Assembly (NCBI GenBank): GCA_033980235.1
Contig: CM067062.1
Span: 17,168,301-17,232,300 of the forward strand
Reading direction: 5' to 3'
Length of the DNA: 64,000 nucleotides
Origin: Diadema setosum
Taxonomy: Eukaryota; Echinodermata; Echinoidea; Diadematoida; Diadematidae
Shown: piece by piece, positions 12,209-24,585 of the stretch
Layout: every line of letters starts with the position of its first letter
Numbering within the stretch: the first letter of the stretch is position 1
Notes under the pieces: model-generated
The model's database searches: none
What the model was told of the DNA's origin: nothing
What the model saw: only the letters and a program-made list of their open reading frames with translations
Translations under genes and position numbers: made by a program

Positions 12209-12605
12209 TTAAAGGGACTGTACAGTACTGGTTGAGGTGGGGATTCATGTTTTGAACATTCCTAAGTGAGATAATGAAAAGCCTCTTATGAAATACATGT
12301 ATGAAAGAGCATGTAATTTTAAGAAGGATTCAACATTTATTTGATGAAAATTGGTTTTCAAATGGCCGAGATATCCAAAAAAGTGCTAATAATAAAAGGC
12401 GACATGCCACAACTTTATTAGGATCTCTTTGTTTCACCTTGTTTTTGGATATCTCAGCCATTTCAAAACCGATTTTCATCGAATAAACTTTTGATACCCC
12501 TTAGAACTGCATGCTCTTTGCCATCTCATAGAGTGGTTTCTGAATATCTCGCAAAACGTTAAAAGCTAAATCCTCACCTCGACCAGAACTGTACACACCC
12601 TGTAA
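12209..12605. mobile_element. Fold-back MITE, family A (copy 1)
   Basis: A ~390-bp element beginning TTAAAGGGACTGTACAGTAC and ending GACCAGAACTGTACACACCC. The two halves are imperfect inverted copies: GATGAAAATTGGTTTTCAAA pairs with TTTCAAAACCGATTTTCATC, and AAAGAGCATGTA pairs with TGCATGCTCTTT. Near-identical copies lie at 17131-17521 and 29271-29662. Confidence 0.9.
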
Positions 12606-13574
12606 GTTTCACTTATTTCAATTTTGATTCCATTAACAGAAACAGAACAGAAATACAGGTGCATAACTGAATTCTTTCCTGAATTCTTCTAGAATTACAT
12701 TCAATTTTTTTTTTACATTAAAATACTGCTTGTAATTACTGAAATTGGAATTTTTTTTCTCCTTGAAAGTTTGTCTCCAAAAGTGGAAAAATTATCATGT
12801 AATATGAGGCACACATTTAGATACTGTATTCTTTTAGTGGCGAAAATGATGGATCAATAGCCATAAGATGTCGTGTGAAATAACTGCTTGAGATTTGAAT
12901 GTATTCAGTGACAGATAGAAAGATTAGACAGATGGGGAGATGGATGGATGGATAGATAGATAAATAAAGTGAAGCAAGGGAAGGTTATTACAGTAGTAAA
13001 GTTCACTAAGCACTCATGAATACAAAACTGAGGAACTCATCTGATTATTCCATTATCCTTTCACATTTATTCCAATATTGTTTTACATTACAAAAGGCAG
13101 AACTCTACACTGTACTACAAATTTTGATTCAAGTGATTCTGCAGCTGAACAAGTATTTTCAGTCACTTTCCATAGAACCCCTTTTTTCCAATCATCCTGC
13201 CATCCAGTCATTTTTTTTTTTTTACCCCTGAGATGTTAAAAAATGCAAAATTTAATTATCAAGATTTCTCAATGAGAAGAAAGCAGTTACAAATGACTTG
13301 ACCCAGGCCTGTCAAGCCCTACAAATTAAACAAAACAAAACAAACAAAAAATGGGGGGGGGGGGGGGCTCGGGTAAGGAACTGCAGAAAATATATTTGTT
13401 AATGTTTATTACTGACATGCAAAGTACAGTTGTTGGTGGTAAGCTACAAGATATCCACAGTGACCTTGCTTGGAATGGTCTTATAAAACTGGATCATACA
13501 ACATGAAGCTACACACAGTGATCACTATCATAATATTAATGATTAACGATCATCATGTCACTGTTCAATCATAT

Positions 13575-13738
13575 ACAGGGGCAGAACCAGGAATTCCGTA
13601 AAGTGGAGGTGCCTTTGCAAAATTAAAGGGTGGCTTATGCAACCCCCCCCCCCATTTTTTCTTTTTATTTCTTTTGTTTTAATCAGAAATAAAGAGGGGG
13701 GCGCGCGTTCGGTGCGCCGCCCTCTGGATCCGCCACTT
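13575..13738. mobile_element. Short GGATCCGCC inverted-repeat element
   Basis: The left end CAGGGGCAGAACCAGGAATT and right end CTCTGGATCCGCCAC are imperfect inverted copies with G/C-runs just inside (C-run at about 13642-13653, GGGGGGCGCGCG near 13695). This is typical of a degenerate DNA-transposon MITE. The ends are approximate. Confidence 0.45.
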
Positions 13739-15130
13739 ATTCAACAAGATACTAGTATATAAAGTATACAAGTAAATCATGCCACTGCCTTGCTCTTGGT
13801 GTAATACATACTGTCAGAATTGACTGTATCTGTGATGTATTCAAATTCAGTGCATGTTTTGTTCACAAAAGATTGCCTTTCACAACCACACAGCTTGCCA
13901 GAAGCTTGCTCTACCTGGCAGCAACTCATAAACACTAAGTGAATTCCTACCAAATACCATTTTAAAATTCATTTCATAGTAGCATGGACAACCAGATGAA
14001 CCCTGATCACTGTATGAGGATGGAATTCATAAAGCAAGCATGGTCAAAGTACAATAATGCTCCTGTAATGTGTATATGTATTATAATATGAGGATGTTTC
14101 CTTTCCTGTTGCCCAGTAACAAACCATATCATTAACCTGCTCCCTCCAATTACCTTTCTTTGTATAACACTCCATCACTGAAGAAAGTGCTTAGAGGAAA
14201 AGAAAACTATCAGCAGCAAGTATACTTTATTGAACATGGGTGTTCAGTTACTCTATCACACTATTCAAGAAAAGAGAACTCTTTTATTGAGGCCCAAGAA
14301 CATGCAGCTTTATTAATTGTGCCAGATGACCAATTTTGGTTTCTTAGCGACAAAGTACATTTACATATGGGTAACATCTGTGAACAGGCAATAAAAATAA
14401 GGCAACCATTCTGGATATTCTGACATATTAAAAATGACACATTACAAATTACATAGAAAAGCCAAAACTTGTTCTGATATGCACAGTCAATGAATTTCTG
14501 TATTGATGTTTTACTAGTTCATCTTTTGTACCAAACTAAGAATTAAGTTCAATCCAATTCCAGAATGTATCTAGCAAAGTTCCAGAGAAAGACAAAATCT
14601 TTACATGGTACATGTATTTTCATATTTTGCTCCAATATGTAGATGTCATTTCAAATTTTCATTTTCAATCATTGCAAAACCAGTTGAGTAAGATTTTTAA
14701 ACATCATTTTTCTCCTCACACAGTGCATTTCTGTGGCCAATATTGATTGGTTTGTAACAGCAACGTCTTTAATACCATGTGCACTCACAGATAATTACTA
14801 CACTTATTCCAAGGATAACACTTTGAAGTATAATGAAGTACTAGATTGGTGCTGAAACCAGTCAAGAAAGGAAGCCCCTTGGAATGTTCTTTGAAAGCAT
14901 TTGATCATTAAATTCAAAGACAGCAGGTTCTTTCATCACCTGTATTGCACTATCAGATATGATGTAACAATGATTATATGCCACACTGGTTTCCCTTACA
15001 CACAACAGTGCAGTTAAACCTGGGCAAGGCTGCAGACTGTGTGTACTATGTAATAGTTAATGGTTACTACCAATCAATGCAGTCTTAAAGTAGTAGAAAT
15101 CCTTGATGTCCATTTTGCATCCTTAGATCA

Positions 15131-15164
15131 TTTTTTTTTTTTTTTTTTTTTTGGGGGGGGGGGG
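15131..15164. repeat. Oligo(T)-oligo(G) compound homopolymer
   Basis: Twenty-two T are followed directly by twelve G. It has the same T-then-G polarity as the other tracts in the window. Confidence 0.9.
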
Positions 15165-15531
15165 ATCCTATAAGATACTGACAATGAATAATCATATACA
15201 CAAATGATGAATTAGCCTAGTAACAATTCATAATCATGTGGTAAGACCATTATGATGTACCCAGTACCGAAACAGAAAAACAGAATGAGTCAATCTTGTA
15301 CGCATATTACAGTAACAACAACAAAGTTAAGTGACCTGTTTTACAACTTTACAGCACTCCAGGAATTGTTAGTGTTGCTAACATTCAACCATTAAATCAC
15401 AGAGATTCTGTAAAGGAGAAATCAGGGAGATACTTGTGTGCAACATGCCTCTCAATGCACAAAAATAATTTCCCAAAGAGGAAGATTAGGAACCGTTGCT
15501 ATTTTCTGTGTTTTCTCTTAGGCAAGGAATA

Positions 15532-15704
15532 CAGGCAACTCCCATTGTAACAAAGTCCTCGGGGCTGACAATTTTCTTTCATTATATTGACATTTTGTTA
15601 TAGCCAAAGTGTAAAGTATATAAAGATGTATCATAGATGAAAATTTGGGGACCTGAATTTTGACTGCGTTGTACCTAGAACTTTGTCATAATGGGAGTGC
15701 ACTG
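15532..15704. mobile_element. TTATAACGAA-family MITE, degenerate
   Basis: Starts CAGGCAACTCCCATTGTAAC after TA and ends TCATAATGGGAGTGCACTG before TA. It shares the 'AAAGTCCTCGGGG' block with the copy at 8037. It lies just downstream of the probable PTRH2 poly(A) region. Confidence 0.65.
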
Positions 15705-15782
15705 TACTAACAGTCTTATAACTTCCAAAGGCAGAGTAGCCTGGCTGGTCCAGGGTATTGAATATGCCATACATTTTGCAGT

Positions 15783-16384
15783 TTTATTTATTTATTTATT
15801 TTTTTTTCATTTCATGAGTCAACTAATAGTCCTTGATTCAACATCTTGGGGAAAAAAATGCTTCCCATACCACACAATTGCAATGCACGTCATCTCTGAG
15901 GTGGAAAAATGCTCAGTTTTTTCTTGAAAAGGGATAACAGTCATTTCTCATTTTGTCACTGTGGTTCGCAATTTCAAATTCAACCACTGGTGAAAGTGAT
16001 GTGAAAGTTCCTCTATTCGGAAAACGATACGCTTACAAAAATATTTGGCTTGTCCAGTACTTCATTCTGTTGAGGGTCCTCTTTATTTCAGGGGTACACC
16101 ATGTGGCAGCTGCAGCTCTCCACTCAGGTCACTGAGGAGGCAGAGGAGAGAAGTTTTCTGTTTTGGCATTTCAACGATGCCCAAGGCTACCCATTGCCAT
16201 GGTGATGACACGCCCACTAGGATGTTTCAAACGGCCCGGCTGCATCAGTGTGCTGATCATACTCCAGTCCAAACGAGGTTGGTCATGTTCCCAAACTCTT
16301 CACATCACCTCTCTGGTCCTGAACCATCCCGGTGGCATGCCATAATGGGAATCATCCATGATGAATGTATCCTCAATGTTCAAA
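15783..16384 (-). other. Probable PTRH2 3' UTR
   Basis: Minus-strand sequence between the PTRH2 stop codon (16385-16387) and a cluster of AATAAA hexamers on the minus strand (TTTATT on the plus strand from 15783). The stretch is moderately GC-rich and has no introns that I can see. The 121-codon plus-strand open frame across it is antisense and unsupported. Confidence 0.45.
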
Positions 16385-19300
16385 TTAACACAGCTTCAAG
16401 TCTCCAGTGACCTCATCTATAAGTTCAGCTGGACCTGTGACACAAGATAAAGAAGCAAAAAATTTATAGAGTCAAAAAGTAAATGAAAAAAGAAGTTTTT
16501 AAAAAGAAAAAAAAAATGATGCATTAACACAAGTGAGTAAGTCTTTTCCTCCAATTTCAACTATGGTGTAAGTTGGAGACCACACAGAACACCCAGGCAG
16601 AATAATCTATTACAAACATTAGGCTGAGACGGCCCAGGAGTGCAGCCAACAGTGGGAGAGCAGCAAACTCCAACAACACTACCAACCACGTCCCGGCGAT
16701 TCTCAGGCAGACATGAAAATGGATGAGGACAATGAACCTCTGACTTTTCACAGTGTAGTCTACAGAAAGCGTACAATGTAGCAATGCTCCACATCGCTCT
16801 TTCCAAATTTGAGACTGTCTGTGAAGTCATTTAGTATATGAACTGATTATGCTCTCATGAGAAAATATATGCAGTCATTAGAAAGAAAAAAATCACGGAA
16901 TAACAAATTCCATGTCCGTGTAACCACATTTTGCCTTTAAATTAATGGTGCAAGTATTTTTCGTCATGAATAATTTGATGTCATGAACGGTTTACTTCAG
17001 CTGTGATCAGACCAGATTTAAGCAGTGATGTCTTGGATCATAATAAAGTAAGTTGTTGTAGATACTTGTGTATACCAATCAAGCATGAAATGAGTGGACA
17101 ATTGCACAAATTTACGGTATTATTAAACACTTAAAGGGACTGTACAGTACTGGTTGAGGTGGGGATTCATGTTTTGAACATTCCTTAGGGAGATAATGAA
17201 AAGCCTCTTATGAAATATGAAAGAGCATGTAATTTTAAGAAGGATTCAACGTTTATTTGATGAAAATTGGTTTTCAAATGGCTGAGATATCCAAAAAAGT
17301 GCTAATAATAAAAGGCGACATGCCACAACTTTATTAGGATCTCTTTGTTTCACCTTGTTTTTTGATATCTCAGCCATTTCAAAACCGATTTTCATCGAAT
17401 AAACTTTTGATACCCCTTAGAACTGCATGCTCTTTGACATCTCATAGAGTGGTTTCTGAATATCTCGCAAAACGTTAAAAGCTAAATCCTCACCTCGACC
17501 AGAACTGTACACACCCTTTAAGATAGTTTATTTTATTTACTTTATTCACAGCAGAGGACCTATAGAGGTGTTGGGAGACCAACAACCGTGGTTCGACAGA
17601 AGGAGGACACGGGTACAATATAAGACAGGAAGTACTGTTTTAGGGTTTGGAATGCTTTTTCATGAATTAAATTATTATTATAGCTTGCACAAAATAAAAG
17701 CACATCAAATATATTTTATGATTTGTGATTATTCTTATGCTCTCTTATTTCTTTTTCTAGTCTATTTCCTCACATTCGAATGTATATGTCACTTGTATTC
17801 ATGCACGATAAAATACTTTGTCTCCCTCTTTCTCTTTCTCAAGGCAGCAGCAGTTCTTCTTGATGATGAAACACTCCCTGAAATACTAGAGATCCCAGCT
17901 GGTCAGCTGCAGGAGCTAAGCAACAATGAAGTTATCCAGGCTGCTTCAGCATTGTGACAGCAAGTCATAAACATGGAAAAGGCCCCCAAATTTCAACTGC
18001 CAAAAGCTGTCGGAGAGGACTTTATACTGCTGGAAAATATTCCACTCATTGAGCATGATGACGAGCTAGGGAGGGAGAAAGTAATTCTCCAGGAAAGGGT
18101 AGAGAAACTGGAAGAGGGATATGCAGCCCTAGAAGCTTACGGTCACCAGGATGCATGCACCCCAGCCCTCATCGTATCTACTCCTGCTCGGTTCACACTT
18201 CGTTGGTTCCCCCGACACCAGATACAGATGAAGACAGTCATGACAAGTTGCCTGGAGATGAAAGTCCAGAGCTGCCTGTAGATAAAAGCCACAGTGTGTT
18301 GCTTCCGGATGAGAGTTCCAATACCATGAGTTTCCTATAGATGTAGAAGCTCCAGGGCTCACACCAGAACTTATGGACCAGCTGCACACCGAGGCAGAAA
18401 TCCAAATCGTGTTGCAGTGAAATTATCAAAGGCTCTTTTCATTGATGAAGAGAGATTGGGATGTAACATCAGTGGAAATAAAGGGAGGCCCTCAGACCAA
18501 GTCAAAGTCCCTGTTCTTCACCAACACTTTTGCGAAGTTTGTCCAACCAAAGGAAACACACATGCATTGATGTGAGGGGCAGCCATCATCGCATTGACAG
18601 CCACGGTAAATATCTTCCGTAGCAGAGAACACGCGGAGAATCACACACTATACAACCGAGATACAACTGCGCCACTCTCTGACATATATCATGTTACATT
18701 TACTTGTGTTTTGAATACAGTACATCGATTAAGTTATTTATTTTTTTAAATTTCTTATGAAGAGGAACATGTCCCAAATGTCATGATGTGTGTATGAAAT
18801 ATCTAAAAAGCTATTTCTGCCTCGAGTCCATGCTCTCGCGAGAACATGCAGTCGTTCAAAAAGAAATTCAATGGATTAATAATTGAGATGACTTGTACTG
18901 CACGGACAGTGTTAATTCAGTTATTTTCTTTGCATTTCATATCGAGATTTACAAACATATGAACTTCATGCCACATGACTAAGGAATGTTTGTAAAGCCA
19001 TTTTTTACTTGAAATAAGGAATTGTTCATAGTCTTTTTAATTGCATTTGTTTTTATATATAAAACCTAGTTACTGAGATGGTAATTGGTTGAATATTAAC
19101 ATTATGTAAAATTTGTTTAATGATTGTATTTTGTTAACGATTAGATGTGATTACATTAGTGTGGTCAACAAGGTCGACACCACCGTTAGGAACCTCCTGG
19201 TTTGAGCCAAAGACCCAGTATCACCCCTCCGGAAGGATGGAGTAGTCTACCGAATCCCGTGCAGAGACTGTGGGAAGAGTTACATCAGAGATACTGGCAG

Positions 19301-22300
19301 ACCTGTGGGGGAAATTTTAGCAGAACACCGACAAGACATCACAAACCACAAAATGGAGGCATCTGCTATAGCCAAACATGCATGGAGTGCCCAACATCAC
19401 TAAGACTGGGTGGGCAGGAAGTGCATAGACACAGCACGACACTGGTACACAAGGAGAGTGGAAGAAGGCGTCCATAATAGACTCAGTAGACAACATCAAC
19501 AGAGATGTTGGCAGTGGAGTTGCTCGAGTCATGGATGCGCTTCATTCGTATTCACCACCGTTAATGACACGAGTCAGACGTAATCTCACACCTTTGATGT
19601 CTATAGGAGAGCCACTGAACTGGAATGCTAACCAGCGGATGCAGGATGGCGCACTGCCTGCCCCGCCCTGGGAGACGGCGTGCTGCCAACTAGGTCCACA
19701 TGAACGCGGTAAACAGCGGACTAAGGATGGCGCACTGCCCGACCCGGCCCTGGAGATGGCGTGGCAACAACCACATCTGCATACACGCTATAACCTGCGT
19801 GCACGCACCACTGTGTCTCATTGTACCTGACGAAGCTCAGCAGTAGTGAGCACAACGTTGTACACCTCGCCTACGATATTCTTCGCGAGACAAACGATTA
19901 ATTGTACCCCATCATCTTACATTAGATTTAAGTTGATAATAAAAGTTTATTAAGAGTGTGTAAATCAACAATGAAATTATTATTGTGTTTGATCTTTTAT
20001 CAATTACTACCCTGGTATCTTTGTCTTCAACATTTTCAATGCTCTTATTTCAGTAGAAAGTCTTTTTTATACAAATATGTATGTTTACATCATATATATG
20101 TATATAATGTAAAGATTTAGACTAATATAAACTTCAGTATATATTCATGAAGTCTCATTTATTTTTGATAAGGCAGGTATTTTTAATTTTGCTATTATTT
20201 TGTGTATCTCATCCATGCACATCATATTTCAAATGTATTTGTACTGCAAAGACAGTGTTAATTTAGTCACTTCCTTTACGTTTCACATTGAGATGTATAT
20301 GTCCCTCATGCCATGATATGTCTGTGGAATGCTCGTGAAGCCATTTTTGCCTTGAAATACTCATGCTTTGGTGAGAAAATGTATGCAGTCATTTCAATAA
20401 GAAATTCATGGAATAACACAATATTGCTTGTACTTCATATTCAAATGCATGTATACTGCATTTACAGTATTATCTTAAGTTCTTTTCTTCACATTTCATA
20501 TTGAGATAAACCTGTCCCTCACACATTGATATGTGTTTGGAAAGTTTGTGAAGTCATGTTTGACCCTAAAGTCTCGCAATCTACGAGATTTTTTACCAGA
20601 CCACCAGACATGTCAGCTAACACTAAGTACTGTTTGTAACTTTTGCTAAAGTTCTTCAAGGTTCATTAATGCATAGCAATCATAAACACAAAAAATGTAG
20701 CAAAAAAAAAAATTATTGCAATGCCCATCATCACTTCCATTAGGCTAACACGAGTACAAACTTTCTTTTGGTACAAACTGAAGATGGGTGCACAGAATGA
20801 TTGTTTTCACCTTTAGTCATCTTTTATCCACCTTCCCAAGTCACAACTTAAAATTTTCATATTTAGTATGTTCTCAGCTTATACAAGGGGTATAATTTGC
20901 CTTCTTTAGGATTCTCATCGAAGTTCCAGCTTAATATAGCAGAACCAAATTATGTGCCCTTGAGTTTAATTTAGTTGGACCCGTGTCCCCTGCTGATCTG
21001 GTATACAGATACTATGATTTGAATCAGTTTACATGTGGACAATATATAAACGGGAAAACATTTTCATATACACCACGGTAGATGCCACTAGAGAGAAAAG
21101 CATTTTGTCATATCGGTGGTACAAATGAGGTAGGACACCACAGGAATAACTCAACAGAATATTTTGTGATATGTTGAAGGTGTCTCATCAGCAGATGTAG
21201 TTGGACGCTGGTCATCCAACAATGATCAGAAAAGGATTCCTACCTGGTCCGATCCCTATGACCGTCTTTGTGCCTGGAGCGATCTGTGTCCTCCCCGCAT
21301 CCTGGATGACAGAGGTTGGGATGCCTTTACGTGTGGCCTGACCTGAAAGCACTAGTCTGGATGGCAGAATGGAAGGGGGGAAAAGAGAGAAAGGTGCACA
21401 ACGAGATGAAGAAAGGAGAGAGACAAATGTATGAAGACTTTGCTCTATATTGCAAGCTAGAAGTAAATTCCCCTTCATGTCAATGGATTAAGTGCGGGCA
21501 GAAGGATAATGTATACATATCATTGTAGATCCTGAAGCAGCCCCTCCCCACAAGAGTATAGGGAATAAGGCAAATTTTATATAAAAGATCCTGGCTTCCA
21601 CTCCCAATCCTGCCTAGTGATTACATCTTTTGATTATATCCCTCATTTTAAAAACTGGATACCTGGTAAGGAAGTAATAACAAGAAAAGCACTCAAACAG
21701 CGCAGACCTTTGCCAAGCTCATTTCCACCCATATATAGTAAAACACCATTTGCTGCAGGCCTTGTACAGGGTGCCTCCTTGGCGGAAGTAATAATGGCAG
21801 TGCCTTCTGGAAGACCACGGTTAACAACGAAGGAGTTACCTGTACAGTGCACTCCCGTTATAACGAAATGCTCGGGACCGGCAGTTTTCTTTCGTTATAA
21901 CGAAATTTCGTTATAACCGAACAAATACAATATACAATGAAAACAAGGAAACCATGTATCATATCATACACGTATTATGTTTACTGAATACTCATCATAC
22001 ACTGGAAAGCTATGTGAAATGTGATGGGATAACTGTATTACAATGATAAACGCAAGTTCCCCTCAGAAACTGTGCATGACACAAGGAGCGAACACACAGT
22101 GGTGTGAAGCGTTCACCCATGCAGAGACGCTATAAATGCTTGTTCCGCTACGTATTTTCGAAAGCAATTCGAATTTCGTTATAACGGAGCACATTTCTTT
22201 TGTTTTTCTTTGTCTGTGGCGCTCGGAAAAGACTTCGTTATAACGGAAATTTCGTTATAACCGTGTTCGTTATAAGCGAATTTTGCACCTAGACTTTAAT

Positions 22301-23805
22301 GGTGATAATTTTGGGACCAGAAGATTTACTTCGTTATAACGAAATTTCGTTATAACCGTGTTCGTTGTAACGGGAGTGCACTGTACAGTGAATGGCCATA
22401 TAATGCCTCAAATCATTATCACTTTGTGATACTTACAATGATTGTTCATCCTGAACTTTGAGCACCACCTTGGGTTGACCGTCCAGCTCCCAATTCTTCA
22501 CCCAGTCTGGTTTGATACGCAGACCTTTCTTGTAGCAGCCCAGGGTGGCATGGCTACACTGCAAGACAGATTGATAAACAGTGCATGTTCTAAAGCATTA
22601 TGGTTTCTTCCTCTGGAATACAATGTGCATGCCATACATGTATCTGTGAGTATAGTATTTTGCAAAATGGGACTTGTATGATTCATGATATTTATGACTT
22701 TTGAAGTGTAAGAAATTAATGTTCACGAATAATTAAGACTACTAAAATTCAATTGTTTTGATGTTCATTTCGTTTTGTTCTCACCTGTGCAGCGACTTTT
22801 CCTTTGCCCATTTTGAGGTCATTTCTGACAACCAGCACCATCTTGTACTCTCCATTCTCAGACATCACACTGGATGAACCCTGAAAGAAAACAATGAATA
22901 ACAAAATTTGCTGATAAACGTTTGGGGCAAATGCTTTCAAAGGTATTGTGATAGGATTTCTGAGTATTAAATGAATGTACATCAATTCATTCACTGATTC
23001 AAGGCAGACAAAGAAAAATAATTTGACACTTTAAAGCATCAAAGAGCATATGTACCAGTACTGTTATAACATGCATGTAGATTGTTGTTTGATTTTCCTT
23101 TTTTTTTTCTTTTCTTTTCTTTTTTGGTGTTGGGTGGGGGTGCGGGTGCGGTGCGAAAAAGAGGCTTGGGGCAAATGTCTGGTTGATTGGCTCCTGTATG
23201 TAGGCTACTGTATCATGCCAAATATTTTGTGAGGTTTTTATTTTCGTGAATCGGGATCGAGCTGGGTGCTATTTGCGAATCTAAAACCACGCAAAAACAT
23301 GAATTCTGCTCCTGATATGAATGTAAACATTAACACATATATTTCTCTGTTCAGCGCTGTGCTCCACAATTCACAATTGCAAATTTGTAACCACCAACAA
23401 TGCCCCAACCACTAGCGAAACTGCAAACAACCTGTAAAGTGCATCAAATTAGCTTTGAAAACAGCAAACGCAGACTAGGTCAGATCTGAAGATATCTGAG
23501 TCAATCTTAAAACAACTCTTTGTGGACTTCAAACTTTTGTGTGAATATCAACGCCGGATTTGAATTGAATGCTGACCATACCACTGCGTTCATAGCTGCC
23601 TTCAAGTGAACACATAAAAAGTAGTACGTGGGACCACACATTAACTCACATCCGCAGCACCCGATGATCTTGCCGCCGCCTGAGCGCGCAAAATTTGTTG
23701 TCTTCCCACTTTTCCTTTAATGAACCAGCCTAGTAGCACTCCTGCCCCCATACTGAATAAAATGTTCACCGTCATTGGTGTGAAATATTCCGAAAATCGA
23801 GGCAT
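16385..23805 (-). CDS. PTRH2: Peptidyl-tRNA hydrolase 2 (Bit1/PTH2 family), five exons, complete
   Basis: PTH2 enzymes cleave peptidyl-tRNA to recycle tRNA; the animal protein is anchored in the mitochondrial outer membrane and is also known as Bit1. Coding exons, in transcript order: 23805-23650, 22880-22785, 22558-22437, 21356-21244 and 16434-16385 (stop TAA), 537 nt or 178 residues, matching the ~179 usual in the family. The start at 23805 (MPRFSEYF) precedes a hydrophobic N-terminal anchor ([17 protein letters not shown]) followed by a basic flank. The diagnostic blocks are [20 protein letters not shown] joined in phase to [11 protein letters not shown], then [29 protein letters not shown] and the C-terminal [12 protein letters not shown]. 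All junctions are GT..AG and in phase; the 21356 acceptor follows a long pyrimidine tract. An upstream in-frame ATG at 23862 is possible but less family-like. The last intron (~4.8 kb) is full of transposon sequence. Confidence 0.95.
17131..17521. mobile_element. Fold-back MITE, family A (copy 2)
   Basis: Same sequence as 12209-12605, here with intact TTAA at both ends (17131-17134 and 17518-17521). It lies in the last PTRH2 intron. The long inverted halves would form a ~190-bp-arm hairpin if transcribed. Confidence 0.9.
17843..18420 (+). pseudogene. Possible coding remnant of unknown origin
   Basis: After a pyrimidine-rich tract ending in AG (17842) there are two adjacent protein-like open stretches with plausible acidic/hydrophobic composition: one around [20 protein letters not shown], stopped at 17955-17957, then one starting [17 protein letters not shown] with a Glu/Leu-rich helix-like run. 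They are separated by a stop and I recognise no domain. It could be part of the retroelement whose GIY-YIG end lies downstream at 19.2 kb, or a decayed host exon. The sequence is antisense to PTRH2, inside its intron. Confidence 0.25.
18430..19154. other. Intron sequence between the coding remnant and the Penelope-like remnant
   Basis: No clear coding signal. Short composition-biased patches (for example near 18480-18640) may be decayed retroelement sequence, but I cannot place them in a family. Confidence 0.35.
19155..19570 (+). pseudogene. Penelope-like retroelement remnant: GIY-YIG endonuclease domain
   Basis: Translation in the frame through 19240 reads (stop)[12 protein letters not shown], then [34 protein letters not shown] and [13 protein letters not shown]. 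This is the IPCxxC...YIGET...EH pattern of the C-terminal GIY-YIG nuclease of Penelope-like elements. It is broken by a TGA at about 19203-19205 and ends at a TAA near 19399. In another frame the family-typical '[17 protein letters not shown]' continues to about 19500, so at least one frameshift has occurred. In the nuclease the Gly of YIG is Arg (YIR). It is clearly inactive and lies antisense in the last PTRH2 intron. Confidence 0.75.
19571..19945 (+). mobile_element. Probable 3' tail of the Penelope-like element
   Basis: Two imperfect copies of a block (GGATGGCGCACTGCC at about 19642 and 19726, each followed by a G/C-rich segment with GGAGA(C/T)GGCG) precede a 'CCTGACGAAGCTCAGCAG' segment of the type that follows the nuclease in such elements. 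An AATAAA lies at 19938-19943. Extent is inferred. Confidence 0.4.
19946..21243. other. Intron sequence, last PTRH2 intron
   Basis: AT-rich sequence without recognisable exons. Two or three related blocks built around 'TTTCATATTGAGAT', 'CATGCCA.ATGA' and 'TTTGCCTTGAAAT' recur near 18940, 20270-20400 and 20480-20570, so there is a decayed local repeat of about 200-bp period. Confidence 0.35.
21845..22383. mobile_element. TTATAACGAA-family MITE (best preserved copy)
   Basis: Starts CAGTGCACTCCCGTTATAAC after TA (21843-21844) and ends TTGTAACGGGAGTGCACTG before TA (22384-22385). TTCGTTATAACGAAATTTCG blocks are repeated at both ends and internally near 22165, 22230 and 22330. It lies in PTRH2 intron 3 (between the exons ending at 22437 and starting at 21356). 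Confidence 0.85.
23208..23435. mobile_element. Degenerate TTTCGCGA-family MITE
   Basis: It begins CTGTATCATGCCAAATATTT and shares text with 48775-49015 (for example GAGGTTTTTATTTTCG, GGGTGCTATT.GCGAA and TTTCTC.GTTCAG). It lies in the first PTRH2 intron; the right end is approximate. Confidence 0.5.
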
Positions 23806-24519
23806 TTTGCAAATGAAGGCGCCGCTATCACGTCCACGCAAAGAACCGATGTTGTATGACACGTTTCAATACACACACCGTGTTTCGCGAACGGGTATTC
23901 GCACGGTACAAACGGTACACACACAAGTTGGGTCCAGTTCGACAACCTGACGCAATTTTTGCGCTTGGAAGGCAAGAGCGCCAGTGCAGTGCACCCTTTT
24001 CATTTTGGTGGATCATTGGAGGGTCAGCCACTCACTTCAAAACTGATGAAAGAATAAAACCAGTGAACAGTCGTGTTTATGATACTCTGTCTAATATGAT
24101 TTATTTTTCTCCTTTTAGCACAAGAGACATGTTAGAATATATCAGATACATGCACAAGGAGCAGTATGGAGTGCAGTGTATTGGATATCATCAGCTTATA
24201 TATTTTTTGGACCTATGATGTAGCTTTTTGCTGTTTATGTTGGATATGACAGCAACAACTGGAGAAAAGAGATAGATTGACAAAGTAATGGCTGTATCTA
24301 TCAGTATGGAAAGAAGATGAAGCAGAGGTTTATTATGTCTCAGCCAGTTGTCAGTTATCAATGAAGACTTGGAAGGAGAATTTCCTTGAGAAGAACACTG
24401 TCATTGATGAGAGATAGGAGAACAGTGATGAGAGAAACTTAGGAGATGGTATATAGAGGAAACTTGGTATTACTGATGAATCTCTTATCTCCTTTGTCAT
24501 TTGCCTTGATCATAGACAC

Positions 24520-24541
24520 ACACACACACACACACACACAC
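24520..24541. repeat. (CA)n microsatellite
   Basis: About eleven CA repeats, just downstream of the last coding exon of the minus-strand CARF-like gene. Confidence 0.9.
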
Positions 24542-24585
24542 ATTTGCATGTCTTCTACACAAAGGAGAGTATACACAAACTGCTG

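Larger units (their letters stand above)
12606..15531. other. Intergenic stretch without a recognisable gene
   Basis: AT-rich sequence with no exon-like segments recognised. It contains a GATG/GATA simple repeat near 12935-12965, a G-run at about 13352-13368, an inverted-repeat element at 13575-13738 and a T-then-G tract at 15131-15164. Confidence 0.5.

Noticed and set aside
16045..16410. 121-codon plus-strand open frame
   Set aside because: Overlaps the PTRH2 terminal exon and 3' UTR in antisense; no domain and no splice partners.
21643..21852. Additional PTRH2 exon between 21356 and 22437
   Set aside because: A 69-codon minus-strand frame lies there, but using the acceptor at 21356 the flanking exons join in phase and match the family length exactly, leaving no room for it.
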